64,000 nucleotides of DNA from Serratia proteamaculans. Lineage in GTDB: Bacteria; Pseudomonadota; Gammaproteobacteria; Enterobacterales; Enterobacteriaceae. Each line of letters starts with the position of its first letter. The stretch's first letter is position 1. Shown one piece after another: positions 18,753-28,633 of this stretch. The notes beneath the pieces were generated by a model, which was not told the DNA's origin, made no database searches, and saw nothing but the letters and a program-made list of their open reading frames with translations. The position numbers and the translations under genes were made by a program. Location: NCBI RefSeq assembly GCF_013337185.1, contig NZ_SWDE01000001.1:434001-498000 (forward strand), read 5' to 3'.

Positions 18753-21700
18753 ATGGCGCAGTTCTTCATTCGCCGCCCGGTGTTTGCCTGGGTGATTGCG
18801 ATCATCATCATGCTGTGTGGCCTAATGTCGATCAACTCGCTGCCCATCTCGCAATATCCGGACGTCTCCCCACCACAGATTTCCATTTCCGCCACCTATC
18901 CGGGGGCTGATGCGGAAACCCTGGAAAATAGCGTTACCCAGGTGATTGAGCAGCAGCTGACGGGGCTTGATGGGCTACTTTATTTTTCAGCTACCAGCAG
19001 CTCCAATGGTTCGGTAAGCATTAACGTGACCTTTGATCAGGGCACCGATCCAGATATCGCTCAGGTGCAGGTGCAGAACAAGGTACAGCAGGCGGAAAGC
19101 CGTCTGCCGACCGAGGTGACCGCCCAAGGTGTAACGGTCAAGAAATCCCAGAGCAGTTTTTTGCTGATCGTCGGGCTGTATGATGAAACCGACAAGGCCA
19201 GTATGGCGGACATTTCCGACTATCTGGTGAGCAACATTCAGGATCCGCTGTCGCGCATTGACGGCGTCGGCGACGTGCAGGTATTCGGGTCAGAATACGC
19301 GATGCGCATCTGGCTGAACCCGACCAAGCTGGCGTCTTTTTCGCTGATGCCCTCCGATGTGGAAACGGCGATTGAGGCGCAAAACACCCAGATTTCTGCC
19401 GGTAAAGTCGGCGATTTGCCTTCAGGTGCCGATCAGCAACTGACCGCCACGGTGAAGGCGCAGTCGCGGCTGCAAACGCCGGAGCAGTTCCGCAATATTA
19501 TCCTGAAAAGCGACAGCAGCGGAGCCTTGGTGCGCCTGGGCGATGTGGCGCGGGTTGAGCTGGGCAACGAAGATTATTCCTCCAGCGCCCGCCTTAATGG
19601 TCACCCGGCCTCAGGGATTGCCGTCAAGCTGGCCGCCGGGGCCAATGCGCTCAATACCGCCAAACTGGTCAAGGCCAAGGTGGCGGAATACCAAACCTCG
19701 ATGCCCAATGGCTACAAGGTGGCCTACCCGAAAGACAGCACCGACTTTATTAATATCTCGATCGAAGAAGTGGTGAAAACGCTGATCGAGGCGGTGGTGT
19801 TGGTGGTGATCGTGATGTTTGTCTTCCTGCAGAATTTGCGTACCACGCTGATCCCGACTATTACCGTGCCGGTGGTGCTGTTGGGTACCTTCGGCGTGCT
19901 GGCCGCCTTCGGCTATTCAATCAACACCCTGACGCTGTTTGGCATGGTGCTGGCAATCGGGCTATTGGTGGATGACGCCATCGTGGTGGTGGAGAACGTC
20001 GAGCGCGTGATGCGGGAAGAGAAATTGCCGCCGCGCGAGGCAACCGAAAAATCGATGAAGGAAATCACCGGCGCACTGGTCGGTATTGCCATGGTGCTTT
20101 CGGCAGTCTTCCTGCCGATGGCGTTTTTCGGCGGTTCCACCGGGGTGATCTACCGCCAGTTCTCGGTCACTATCGTGGCTTCTATGGTGTTGTCGGTGAT
20201 CCTGGCGTTAACGCTGGCTCCGGCACTGTGCGCCACCTTGCTGAAACCTGCGCATGATGATCTGACCAACAAGGGCCTGCTGGGCAAATTCAACCGTGGC
20301 TATAACCGCCTGCAGGAGAAATATGCCGATAAGGTCGGCAGGGTGATCCACAGCCCAATGCGCTATCTGTTGCTGTACGGCCTGTTGTTGATTGCCGCCG
20401 CCCTGATGTATATGCGCCTGCCGACCGGTTTTCTGCCCAACGAAGATCAGGGGGTGGTGATGGTGCAGTATACGCTGCCGGCCGGTGCCACCAATGCCCG
20501 TACCTCGGCGGTCAGCGATGAAGTAAAAGATTATTTCCTCAACGATGAGAAGGCCAACGTCAGCACTATTTTCACCATTAACGGCTTTGGTTTCAGCGGC
20601 AGTGGGCAAAACGCTGGTATGGCCTTCGTCAGCCTGAAAGACTGGAGTTTACGCTCCGGCAGTGCCAATACCGCCGATGCGATTGCCAAGCGTGCGATGG
20701 CGCACTTCGCCAAGATCCGTGACGCACAGGTGTTCTCGATGAGCCCTCCGGCGATTGACGGTTTTGGTCAGTCTGACGGTTTCACCTTCGAACTGCAGGC
20801 CAAAGGCGCAACCACCCGCGCAGAGCTGCAGGTGATGCGTGACCAGATTATCGCTGCAGCGGGGAAAAACCCCAGCCTGAGCGCGGTACGCGCCAACACC
20901 TTGCCGGATACCCCGCAGCTGCAGGTGGAGATCGACAATGACAAACTGCAGGCGTTGGGGCTGAGCAATAGCGACGTCAGCAGCACGCTGACCAGCGCCT
21001 TCGGCAGCACCTATGTTAACGACTTTATCGACCGCAACCGGGTGAAAAAAGTCTATATGCAGGGGGATGTCGAGTACCGCTCAAAACCGGAAGATCTCGA
21101 CAAATGGTTTGTACGGGGCACATCCAGCAGCGGTAGCACCAGCATGACGCCGTTCTCGGCCTTTGCCGCGTCACACTGGATCTACGGGCCGGAAAACCTG
21201 TCGCGCTATAACGGCCTGTCGTCGTTTGAGATCACCGGCCAAGGCGCGCCCGGCACCAGTTCCGGTACTGCGATGGATGAGATGGCAAAGCTGGCGGCTA
21301 AGTTCTCTTCTGCCAGCAGCTTCTCCTGGAGCGGCCTTTCTTATCAGGAGCGCTTGACCAGCGGGCAGGCTGGATCCCTGTATGCCATTTCACTGGTGGT
21401 GGTGTTCCTGTGCCTTGCCGCCCTGTACGAAAGCTGGTCAATTCCGTTTGCCGTGATGATGGTGGTGCCGATGGGCGTAGTTGGCTCGTTGTTAGCGATC
21501 ACGCTGCGTGGCCTGGAAAACGATATTTACTTCCAGGTGGCACTGTTGACCATCATTGGTCTGTCGGCCAAGAACGCCATTCTGATCGTCGAATTCGCCG
21601 AAGAGAAATACCAGCGGGGTGAAACCTTGATCGCCGCGGCGGTTGAGGCATCCCGCATGCGTTTACGTCCGATTTTGATGACCTCCCTGGCGTTTAGCGC

Positions 21701-21908
21701 CGGCGTGTTGCCGCTGGCGGTGTCCAGCGGTGCCGGGGCCAACAGCCGCATCGCCATCGGTACCGGGATCATTGGCGGCACTATCACGGCGACGTTACTG
21801 GCGATCTTCTTTGTTCCGTTGTTCTACGTTTTGGTACGCCGGATGTTTTCACGCAAAACAACCGTCGCCAAACCGTTGGAAAACACTGCGCCACAGGCAG
21901 GAGAATAA
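18753..21908 (+). CDS. RND multidrug efflux permease (AcrB-like, HAE1)
   Basis: This 1051-residue inner-membrane pump has the full HAE1 layout: 12 helices and two large periplasmic loops. The FFIRRPVFAWVIAI start is canonical. The proton-relay aspartates are present as GLLVDDAIVVVENV in TM4. It exports many hydrophobic or amphipathic drugs from the periplasm and inner leaflet using the proton gradient. It sits between its adaptor (two bases upstream) and its outer-membrane factor (one base downstream), so the complete tripartite pump is encoded as one operon. Which drugs it exports cannot be read from sequence. Confidence 0.95.
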   Translation: MAQFFIRRPVFAWVIAIIIMLCGLMSINSLPISQYPDVSPPQISISATYPGADAETLENSVTQVIEQQLTGLDGLLYFSATSSSNGSVSINVTFDQGTDPDIAQVQVQNKVQQAESRLPTEVTAQGVTVKKSQSSFLLIVGLYDETDKASMADISDYLVSNIQDPLSRIDGVGDVQVFGSEYAMRIWLNPTKLASFSLMPSDVETAIEAQNTQISAGKVGDLPSGADQQLTATVKAQSRLQTPEQFRNIILKSDSSGALVRLGDVARVELGNEDYSSSARLNGHPASGIAVKLAAGANALNTAKLVKAKVAEYQTSMPNGYKVAYPKDSTDFINISIEEVVKTLIEAVVLVVIVMFVFLQNLRTTLIPTITVPVVLLGTFGVLAAFGYSINTLTLFGMVLAIGLLVDDAIVVVENVERVMREEKLPPREATEKSMKEITGALVGIAMVLSAVFLPMAFFGGSTGVIYRQFSVTIVASMVLSVILALTLAPALCATLLKPAHDDLTNKGLLGKFNRGYNRLQEKYADKVGRVIHSPMRYLLLYGLLLIAAALMYMRLPTGFLPNEDQGVVMVQYTLPAGATNARTSAVSDEVKDYFLNDEKANVSTIFTINGFGFSGSGQNAGMAFVSLKDWSLRSGSANTADAIAKRAMAHFAKIRDAQVFSMSPPAIDGFGQSDGFTFELQAKGATTRAELQVMRDQIIAAAGKNPSLSAVRANTLPDTPQLQVEIDNDKLQALGLSNSDVSSTLTSAFGSTYVNDFIDRNRVKKVYMQGDVEYRSKPEDLDKWFVRGTSSSGSTSMTPFSAFAASHWIYGPENLSRYNGLSSFEITGQGAPGTSSGTAMDEMAKLAAKFSSASSFSWSGLSYQERLTSGQAGSLYAISLVVVFLCLAALYESWSIPFAVMMVVPMGVVGSLLAITLRGLENDIYFQVALLTIIGLSAKNAILIVEFAEEKYQRGETLIAAAVEASRMRLRPILMTSLAFSAGVLPLAVSSGAGANSRIAIGTGIIGGTITATLLAIFFVPLFYVLVRRMFSRKTTVAKPLENTAPQAGE

Positions 21909-21909
21909 T

Positions 21910-23364
21910 GTGTTGCAACGTTTAATCATTCTGACATTCCCGCTGTTACTGGCGGGGTGTATCTCGCTGGATCCGAACTATCAGCGTCCGCAGGCACCGG
22001 TACCCACCACCATGCCACAGGGGGAGGCTTATACTGCGCCTTCCGGTAAATTATCACTGAGCTATCCGGACATTCCGTGGCGTGACTATGTGGTCGACGC
22101 CAAACTGCGGCAGGTGGTAGAGATGGGGCTGAGCAGCAGCCGAGATCTGCGTGAAGCCATTGCCAATATTGAATCGGCGCGGGCGCTCTACGGCGAGCAG
22201 CGCTCCGATTTGTTCCCGACCATTAACGCCGGTGTGGACGGCAGCCGTGGGCGGGCACTGACCGGTAACGGTAACGCCACCGCAATCAGCCAGAGCTACG
22301 AAGCCACGGCCGGCACCAGTGCATTTGAGCTGGATCTGTTCGGCAAGAACCGCAGTTTGTCACGCTCGACCTTTGAAACCTATTTGGCGGAGTCGGAAGC
22401 GGCCAAAAGCACTCGCCTGACGTTGATCGCCGATATCGTCACCGACTGGGTAAACCTGGCGGCGGAACGCAGCAATCTGGCTGCGGCCAAAAGCACCATG
22501 GAAAGCGCCAGATTGTCGCTGGCGGTGACGCGCAAAAACCAGCAAAACGGCATTCTGTCGATGGTTGATGTCGCTACCGCAGACACCGTGTATCAGCAGG
22601 CGCGTTCGGACGTGGCCAGCTACACCACCAGCGCCGCACAGGCGAAAAACGCGCTGGATCTGGTGGTGGGGCAAAGCGTACCTGAGAGCCTGTTGCCGAC
22701 GGATATCGCAGCATTGTCCGGCATAATGAAAGATATCCCGGCGAATCTGTCTTCACAGGTGCTGCTGAACCGCCCGGATGTACTGGAGGCCGAGCATAAC
22801 CTGAAGGCGGCCAACGCCAATATCGGTTCTGCCCGCGCGGCATTTTTCCCGTCTATCAGTCTGACGGCCAGCGGTGGCATAGGCAGCGGGGAGTTGTCAT
22901 CACTGTTCAGCAAGGGGGCGGGTGTCTGGTCATTTGCACCGAGTATCAGCCTGCCGATCTTCACCGGCGGCTATAACACCGCCCAGTTGAATTACACCAA
23001 GGCGCAGAAAGACCTGTACGTTGCCACCTACGAGAAAGCGGTGCAGACGGCATTCCAGGAGACCGCCGATGCCCTGGCGCGTAAAGGCACTATTCAGGAA
23101 CAGTTAGCGGCGCAAACCGGCTATGTGGCGGCTTCGCAGGAATATTATCGCCTGGCAGAGCTGCGTTATCGCCACGGGGTGGATACCTATCTGACGATGC
23201 TTGACGCGCAGCGCACCTTGTATAGCGCTCGGCAGTCGTTGATTACCACCCAGCAAACCGAATATCAGAACCTGATCACGCTGTATAAAGTGCTTGGGGG
23301 TGGTATTAGCGCAGAGAAGCAGGGCGATGGAGTTATTGCCAATAATGGCTCCCTGACCCAATAA
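21910..23364 (+). CDS. RND efflux outer-membrane channel lipoprotein (OprM/TolC-like)
   Basis: This 484-residue outer-membrane factor forms the exit duct of the pump. The frame reaches back into the permease gene, but the real start is the GTG at 21910, one base after the permease stop, giving a clean lipoprotein signal with an LLAGC lipobox (Cys17). Two outer-membrane-efflux repeats of about 190 residues follow, as in the NodT/OprM class. It completes the tripartite RND operon. No good terminator follows directly. Confidence 0.9.
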   Translation: MLQRLIILTFPLLLAGCISLDPNYQRPQAPVPTTMPQGEAYTAPSGKLSLSYPDIPWRDYVVDAKLRQVVEMGLSSSRDLREAIANIESARALYGEQRSDLFPTINAGVDGSRGRALTGNGNATAISQSYEATAGTSAFELDLFGKNRSLSRSTFETYLAESEAAKSTRLTLIADIVTDWVNLAAERSNLAAAKSTMESARLSLAVTRKNQQNGILSMVDVATADTVYQQARSDVASYTTSAAQAKNALDLVVGQSVPESLLPTDIAALSGIMKDIPANLSSQVLLNRPDVLEAEHNLKAANANIGSARAAFFPSISLTASGGIGSGELSSLFSKGAGVWSFAPSISLPIFTGGYNTAQLNYTKAQKDLYVATYEKAVQTAFQETADALARKGTIQEQLAAQTGYVAASQEYYRLAELRYRHGVDTYLTMLDAQRTLYSARQSLITTQQTEYQNLITLYKVLGGGISAEKQGDGVIANNGSLTQ

Positions 23365-23546
23365 AATTTACTGCAAGCAACAATGCTAATACGCAGGATG
23401 CCGACAACATTCCGCGTATTTTTATATCCACTCTGTGGTGAAAGTGTAAAGAAAAGGAAAATCACTTTGCCTTACAGAACTCGCTACCTTAAGAAAGGTC
23501 TGAATATTATCGCATCATTCTCGCGGCCAAATAGTTTGAGGTTGAA

Positions 23547-23924
23547 ATGGAAAGTGATATTCAGCAGCAGGTCATTTCAGTGGTCGATCGCTATAACGCA
23601 CCGGGCCTTCTCAAAAGGGGCATCGACGTGACTCTCAATACCGAAATAAACAAAGAGCTAAACCTGTCGTTGCCGATGTCGGAGACGCTGATGCATGGCT
23701 ACTTCGTTGCCTTCCAAATAGACTGCAGTAATTACAATCATGAGCTCTATTTTCGTCAGGAGTCTAAATCAGTGTCATTATTTTCCCCATCATCCCGACG
23801 TAGTAATCATTGGGATCTTGAGATGGAAAGGATCCGGCCCTTGTATGTTTATATGCTGGTGCGATCCGCCCGCGCAAAACGTTGGCTCTATGACATTCAC
23901 TTTCTGATTGAACAATTAAAGTAA
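23547..23924 (+). CDS. Hypothetical protein, 125 residues
   Basis: I do not recognise this protein. It has no signal peptide or membrane helix, is polar throughout and ends with an aromatic-basic helix (RAKRWLYDIHFLIEQLK). The frame is intact. A GAGG motif lies 8 bases before the start, and a strong intrinsic terminator follows 50 bases after the stop, which supports a real transcript. It lies 182 bases after the RND operon and convergent with the DJ-1 gene, and is probably transcribed alone. Confidence 0.6.
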   Translation: MESDIQQQVISVVDRYNAPGLLKRGIDVTLNTEINKELNLSLPMSETLMHGYFVAFQIDCSNYNHELYFRQESKSVSLFSPSSRRSNHWDLEMERIRPLYVYMLVRSARAKRWLYDIHFLIEQLK

Positions 23925-23975
23925 TCTTGGGTGGTTGGCGGAATAATTAACCCACGAAAAGTCAAAATAAAATAT

Positions 23976-24003
23976 GGCCCGCAGCTGTGTTGCGGGCCTT
24001 TTT
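23976..24003 (+). terminator. Intrinsic terminator
   Basis: GGCCCGCA at 23976-23983 pairs with TGCGGGCC at 23991-23998, followed by TTTTTATT. It is a classical rho-independent terminator for the hypothetical gene at 23547; the minus-strand A-tract side also serves the convergent DJ-1 gene. Confidence 0.85.
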
Positions 24004-24009
24004 ATTGCC

Positions 24010-24579
24010 TTATTCCGCCAGCAGTTCGGCAAATTTCGCCAGCCATTGCGGATGTGCCGGCCATGCCGGGGCGGTCACCAGATTGCCATCAACATGGGCC
24101 TGATCGATGCCGATGTCGGCAAAGTGTCCGCCAGCCAGCTGTACTTCTGGCGCGCAGGCCGGGTAGGCACTGCAGGTTCTGCCTTTCAACACGCCGGCGG
24201 CGGCCAGCAGCTGCGGGCCATGACAGACGGCTGCGATGGGCTTGCGTGCGGCGTCAAAAGCCTGCACCAGTTTGATGACCTGCGGATTCAGTCGCAGATA
24301 CTCTGGCGCTCGGCCTCCGGGGATCAACAGGGCGTCATAGTCTGCTTCTTTGGCGGCCGAAAAATCGGCGTTCAGGGTGAAACGGTGGCCGGGTTTTTCG
24401 CTGTAGGTTTGCGCGCCGTCAAAATCATGGATCGCCGTCATGATGTAGTCGCCTATGGCCTTATCGGGGCACACGGCATCCACCTGATGACCTATCATTT
24501 GTAACGCCTGAAACGGCACCATGGTTTCATAATCTTCGGCGTAATCGCCGACCAGCATCAGGATCTTTTTCTTGCTCAT
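24010..24579 (-). CDS. DJ-1/PfpI-family protein
   Basis: This 189-residue protein has the glutamine-amidotransferase-like fold with the nucleophile elbow AVCHGPQLL (reactive Cys followed by His). Family members include chaperone/deglycase-like stress proteins and isonitrile hydratases. The start at 24579 ([12 protein letters not shown]) follows GGAGAG; longer frames lack a ribosome site. Monocistronic, convergent with the hypothetical gene. The specific activity is unclear. Confidence 0.87.
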   Translation of the reverse strand: MSKKKILMLVGDYAEDYETMVPFQALQMIGHQVDAVCPDKAIGDYIMTAIHDFDGAQTYSEKPGHRFTLNADFSAAKEADYDALLIPGGRAPEYLRLNPQVIKLVQAFDAARKPIAAVCHGPQLLAAAGVLKGRTCSAYPACAPEVQLAGGHFADIGIDQAHVDGNLVTAPAWPAHPQWLAKFAELLAE

Positions 24580-24793
24580 CAGGGGCTCTCCGGGAGGGGA
24601 AATGATCCCTAACATATAGCCCATCGGAACGTGGATCGCGAACTCACACCTCGTAAAAATGCATTGTTGAGCCTGCTTGACAGGTTATTCATAAAACACT
24701 CACGGTTTATTGATGCAGCCTATTCATAGTGCGGACTTGGAATATGGCCATGAATCTTGGACATGGTTGAAGGGTTCGTTGAAGAGGCAAGAA

Positions 24794-25588
24794 ATGAAAA
24801 GCAGGAAATTGATTTGGCAAATGGCATGTCTGTTGGGTTCCATCACGGCTGCAGGTGCACACGCCGATAATACTGGCTCTTCCCAGAAGAGCGTAATAAT
24901 GGGGCTGGGAGCACGCTATTCCCCTAGCTACAGTGGGTCAGATGAATGGCATACGCAAGTTGCACCGGCATTGCAAGTGCGGGATGGCATGTATTTCTTT
25001 GACACTTTAAAAGGGGTTGGGTATGACCTGCGCAGTGACAATGGGTTCTACCTGGAACACACCCTTGGCTATGATCTGGGGCGTGCGGATCAGGACAGCT
25101 CCTGGCGTGCCGGTTCTGACAAACTGAAAGGCATGGGCAATATTAAAGCGACTGTCAATACATCAATTGCAGCAGGGTGGATGGTGGAGCCGTGGTTATC
25201 TCTGGAAGGGCTGGCAACACTTCCGCTCAGTGATGGACAGGGGGTTCACTATAGAACCTCCGTCACCGCTATTCCTGTGCAAAATGCCAATGACAGCATC
25301 GCGTTTCAAGTGTCGGCCCTGTTTGGAGACAGCCGTTATATGAACACTTTTTATGGCGTGAGTGATAATCAAAGCATGCGCTCAGGCTATCATCGTTACC
25401 ACGCTGCCGGTGGCCTCTTCGGGGTAGAAAGTGAATTAAGCTGGAGCCATCAATTCACCCCGCAATGGGGGGGCGCTCTTAGTGTCGGTTACACCTGGCT
25501 TGGCGACCATGCGGCGAATAGTCCGATTGTATACCAGCGCGATCAGCCCACGGTCACCGCCGCCATAACTTATGCTTTCACTCTCTAA
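24794..25588 (+). CDS. MipA/OmpV-family outer-membrane protein
   Basis: This 264-residue protein has a signal peptide (ending AGAHA) followed by a beta-rich region. The GLGARYSPSYSGSDE start of the mature part and a C-terminal aromatic residue (AITYAFTL) are typical of MipA/OmpV barrels. E. coli MipA links murein synthases and hydrolases; OmpV is a porin-like antigen. The upstream ATG at 24710 would bury the signal peptide, so 24794 is preferred. It appears monocistronic. Confidence 0.85.
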   Translation: MKSRKLIWQMACLLGSITAAGAHADNTGSSQKSVIMGLGARYSPSYSGSDEWHTQVAPALQVRDGMYFFDTLKGVGYDLRSDNGFYLEHTLGYDLGRADQDSSWRAGSDKLKGMGNIKATVNTSIAAGWMVEPWLSLEGLATLPLSDGQGVHYRTSVTAIPVQNANDSIAFQVSALFGDSRYMNTFYGVSDNQSMRSGYHRYHAAGGLFGVESELSWSHQFTPQWGGALSVGYTWLGDHAANSPIVYQRDQPTVTAAITYAFTL

Positions 25589-25758
25589 TCGGGAGATGGG
25601 GTGAGACCTTTACACTGGTGTGACCTCTTCTATACTGATTTTTGCCGTGGTCATTTTTCGCCGCAGGCTGTTCAGGGAGAGCAACCTCAGCGAGGTAGCG
25701 CAGTATCTCATCCATTGACCCACCGGGTGCTTCCGGTCTCTGCTTTCGAGAAAGTCCC

Positions 25759-27297
25759 ATGTTAAATCTGGCTACATTGCTTGAAGAGAGTGCGCGTTCA
25801 TTTGCCGATCGTCTGGCGCTGGTGCAGGAGGATGTTCAGTTTAGCTACACCACGTTGAATCAACGTGCCAATCAGGTCGCTAATTTACTGATTGCCCGTG
25901 GAGTGCAGCCCGGTGAAAGGGTGGCGCTGGCTTGCCCGAACAGTTGGGAATTTCCCGCTATTTACTATGGCATCCTCAAAGTCGGTGCGGTGGTAGTCCC
26001 TTTGAACACCTTGTTAAAAGCGGGGGAGTTTGAATATTACCTGCAAGACTCGCAGGCGGTGAGTTTCTTTTGTTTTGAGGGCCACGCCGGATTGACGCTG
26101 GGGGAAGAGGCGCGACGTGCCTTTGATACTGCAGAGCATTGTCGTGATTTTATTATTATCGGCGACAGCCTGCCGCTGGCGGGGGATCGCTTCAGCCAGG
26201 CCATCCGCACCCAACCCACCGCTTTTGACAGCGTCACCACGCTGGAATCGGATACTGCCGTGATCCTTTACACCAGTGGTACCACCGGCCGCGCCAAAGG
26301 GGCGGAATTGACCCATTCCAATTTGGTATTGAACGCCCTGGGCTCGGTGCAGCTGTTCAATAGTTCGGTAGAACATCCCGATCGTCATTTGGTGACGCTG
26401 CCGCTATTTCATACTTTTGGTTCCACCGTACAGATGAATGCCGGTTTTGCTTTGGCGGCAACGCTGGTCATGGTGCCGCGTTTTGATGCGAAGCAGATCA
26501 TTGCGCTGATGCAAAAGCACGCCATCACCTTCTTTGCCGGGGTACCCACCATGTACTGGGCATTGCTGAACGCGCTGGATGATACGGCGGATCTTGCCCT
26601 GTTACGTAAAAACCTGCGCATGGCGGTCTCCGGCGGCGCCAGTTTGCCCGTACAAATCATCGAGGACTTTGCCCGGCGCTTCGGCGTTAATATTCTTGAG
26701 GGCTATGGCTTATCAGAAACCAGCCCGGTGGCTACCTTTAACCATCCGGGCCGGGTCAATAAAGTCGGCTCTATTGGCCAGCCCATCTGGGGGGTTGAAG
26801 TCCGATTGGTCGATGTCATCGGTAAAACGGTAGAGGGCACAGATCAGGTCGGCGAGATTGCGGTGCGTGGCTACAATGTGATGAAGGGCTACTTTAACCG
26901 TCCGGAAGCCACGGCCGAGGTACTGGAAAACGGCTGGTTCAGAACCGGAGATCTGGCGCGCCGTGATGCCGACGGCTTCTATTTTATCGTCGACCGGTCA
27001 AAAGATGTGATTATCCGCGGCGGATTTAACGTCTATCCGCGTGAAGTTGAAGAACTGATGATCCGTCATCCGGCGGTGTCATTGGTGGCAGTGATTGGCG
27101 TACCGCATCCGTCGTTGGGCGAAGAGATAAAAGCGGTGGTGGTGTTGAAGGATGTGGACGAGCCGGTGAGTGAAGAACAGCTGATCGCCTGGACCAAAGA
27201 GCGGCTGGCGGCGTTTAAATACCCACGCGTCGTTGAGTTTGTGGAACGGTTACCGATGACCAGCACCGGCAAGGTGATGAAACGGTTGCTGCGTTGA
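25759..27297 (+). CDS. AMP-forming acyl-CoA ligase
   Basis: This 512-residue enzyme activates a carboxylic acid with ATP to an acyl-adenylate and then a CoA thioester. The P-loop-like motif ILYTSGTTGRAKG (about residues 170-182), GYGLSET, the adenylation motif GWFRTGD and the C-terminal catalytic lysine in STGKVMKRL are all present. Closest in style are FadD13-like medium/long-chain ligases. It is monocistronic and convergent with the glutamate dehydrogenase gene. The acyl substrate is not determinable; a FadL-type porin lies far away at 62 kb and no direct link is implied. Confidence 0.88.
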   Translation: MLNLATLLEESARSFADRLALVQEDVQFSYTTLNQRANQVANLLIARGVQPGERVALACPNSWEFPAIYYGILKVGAVVVPLNTLLKAGEFEYYLQDSQAVSFFCFEGHAGLTLGEEARRAFDTAEHCRDFIIIGDSLPLAGDRFSQAIRTQPTAFDSVTTLESDTAVILYTSGTTGRAKGAELTHSNLVLNALGSVQLFNSSVEHPDRHLVTLPLFHTFGSTVQMNAGFALAATLVMVPRFDAKQIIALMQKHAITFFAGVPTMYWALLNALDDTADLALLRKNLRMAVSGGASLPVQIIEDFARRFGVNILEGYGLSETSPVATFNHPGRVNKVGSIGQPIWGVEVRLVDVIGKTVEGTDQVGEIAVRGYNVMKGYFNRPEATAEVLENGWFRTGDLARRDADGFYFIVDRSKDVIIRGGFNVYPREVEELMIRHPAVSLVAVIGVPHPSLGEEIKAVVVLKDVDEPVSEEQLIAWTKERLAAFKYPRVVEFVERLPMTSTGKVMKRLLR

Positions 27298-27316
27298 AGG
27301 AAGCTCTTTGAAATAA

Positions 27317-27341
27317 TCCCGGCCTGCAGCGCAAGCCGGGA
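27317..27341 (-). terminator. Stem-loop downstream of glutamate dehydrogenase
   Basis: TCCCGGC at 27317-27323 pairs with GCCGGGA at 27335-27341. On the minus strand it is followed by ATTATTTC, so it best fits the end of the glutamate dehydrogenase transcript; it could also serve the convergent ligase gene. Confidence 0.55.
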
Positions 27342-27352
27342 GAGGTAATGCA

Positions 27353-28633
27353 TTAACCTGGGTAAATGCCACGCTCTTTACGTGCGGTCAGGATACGCTC
27401 ACAGGCGACGATATATGCCGCTGTGCGCAGGCTGCACTCTTTCTCTTCGGACTTGTTCCAAACGTGAATCATGGCGTCGGTCATGATCTTGTCCATACGC
27501 TCGTTGATTTCGCTCTCGCTCCAGAAGTAGCTGGCCATGTCCTGCACCCATTCGAAGTAGCTGACTGTTACGCCGCCGGCGTTACAGATAACGTCAGGTA
27601 CTACGGTGATGTTGCGTGAACGCAGCACGTCGTCCGCATCTGGGTAGGTTGGGCCGTTAGCGCCTTCCAGAACCAGTTTGGCGCTGAGGATTTCTGCACG
27701 TTGACGGGTAATCTGGCCTTCCAGCGCAGCTGGGATCAGGATATCCATGTCTACGGACCAGAAAGCTTCGCTTTCGATTTCGCTGGCGCCAGGGAAACCG
27801 GCAATTTGCTTGTTCTTGGCCTGCCATTCGGTCAGCGCTGCCAGATCGATGCCGTTGGCGTTGAACAGGGTAGCGGAGTGGTCCTGAATCACCACCACAC
27901 GCGCACCGATACCAACGAACAGGCGGGCGGCTTCGCTGCCCACGTTACCAAAGCCCTGAACCGCAACCTTGGCACCTTCGATTTGCACGCCCAGACGTTT
28001 CGCCACTTCACAGCCGGTAACGAATACGCCGCGACCGGTAGCTTTCTCACGACCCAGAGAGCCACCCAGGTGGATAGGCTTGCCGGTAACCACGCCAGTG
28101 ATGGTCGTGCCGTGGTTCATGGAGTAGGTATCCATCATCCAGGCCATCACTTTGGAGTTGGTGCCGACGTCCGGTGCCGGGATATCTTTCTGTGGCCCGA
28201 TGATAAAACCGATTTCGCTGGTGTAGCGACGGGTCAATCTTTCCAGCTCGCCTTCAGACAGTTTGAAAGGATCGACGCGGATCCCCCCCTTGGCGCCACC
28301 GTAGGGCAGGTTGACTGCCGCACATTTGATGGTCATCCAGGCTGACAGCGCCATGACTTCATCGAGATCAACGTCCGGGTGATAACGGATGCCGCCTTTA
28401 CCCGGGCCGCGCGACAGGTTGTGCTGAACGCGGAAACCTTCGAAATGGCGGATTGAACCGTCGTCCATCTGCAGTGGGATATCAACGATCAGCGCACGCT
28501 TCGGGTGACGCAGGGTATCAACCCAACGCGACAGATCACCCAGGTAAGGCGCAACGCGGTCGATTTGTTGCAGATAGGTGGCCCAGGCCGTTGTGCTGCT
28601 TTCTGAAGCGTAGGATAGCTTTTCCATAACCAA
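27353..28633 (-). CDS. RocG/GudB-type glutamate dehydrogenase
   Basis: This 426-residue Glu/Leu/Phe/Val dehydrogenase interconverts glutamate and 2-oxoglutarate plus ammonia. The Lys-containing substrate loop [11 protein letters not shown], the catalytic-lysine motif PYGGAKGG and the Rossmann motif GFGNVGSEA are present. It resembles the short, mostly NAD-linked catabolic enzymes of Bacillus (RocG/GudB), not the 447-residue NADP enzyme GdhA of E. coli. AAGG six bases before the ATG at 28633 supports this start. It is divergent from a CycA-like permease across a 613-base gap. Confidence 0.9.
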   Translation of the reverse strand: MVMEKLSYASESSTTAWATYLQQIDRVAPYLGDLSRWVDTLRHPKRALIVDIPLQMDDGSIRHFEGFRVQHNLSRGPGKGGIRYHPDVDLDEVMALSAWMTIKCAAVNLPYGGAKGGIRVDPFKLSEGELERLTRRYTSEIGFIIGPQKDIPAPDVGTNSKVMAWMMDTYSMNHGTTITGVVTGKPIHLGGSLGREKATGRGVFVTGCEVAKRLGVQIEGAKVAVQGFGNVGSEAARLFVGIGARVVVIQDHSATLFNANGIDLAALTEWQAKNKQIAGFPGASEIESEAFWSVDMDILIPAALEGQITRQRAEILSAKLVLEGANGPTYPDADDVLRSRNITVVPDVICNAGGVTVSYFEWVQDMASYFWSESEINERMDKIMTDAMIHVWNKSEEKECSLRTAAYIVACERILTARKERGIYPG

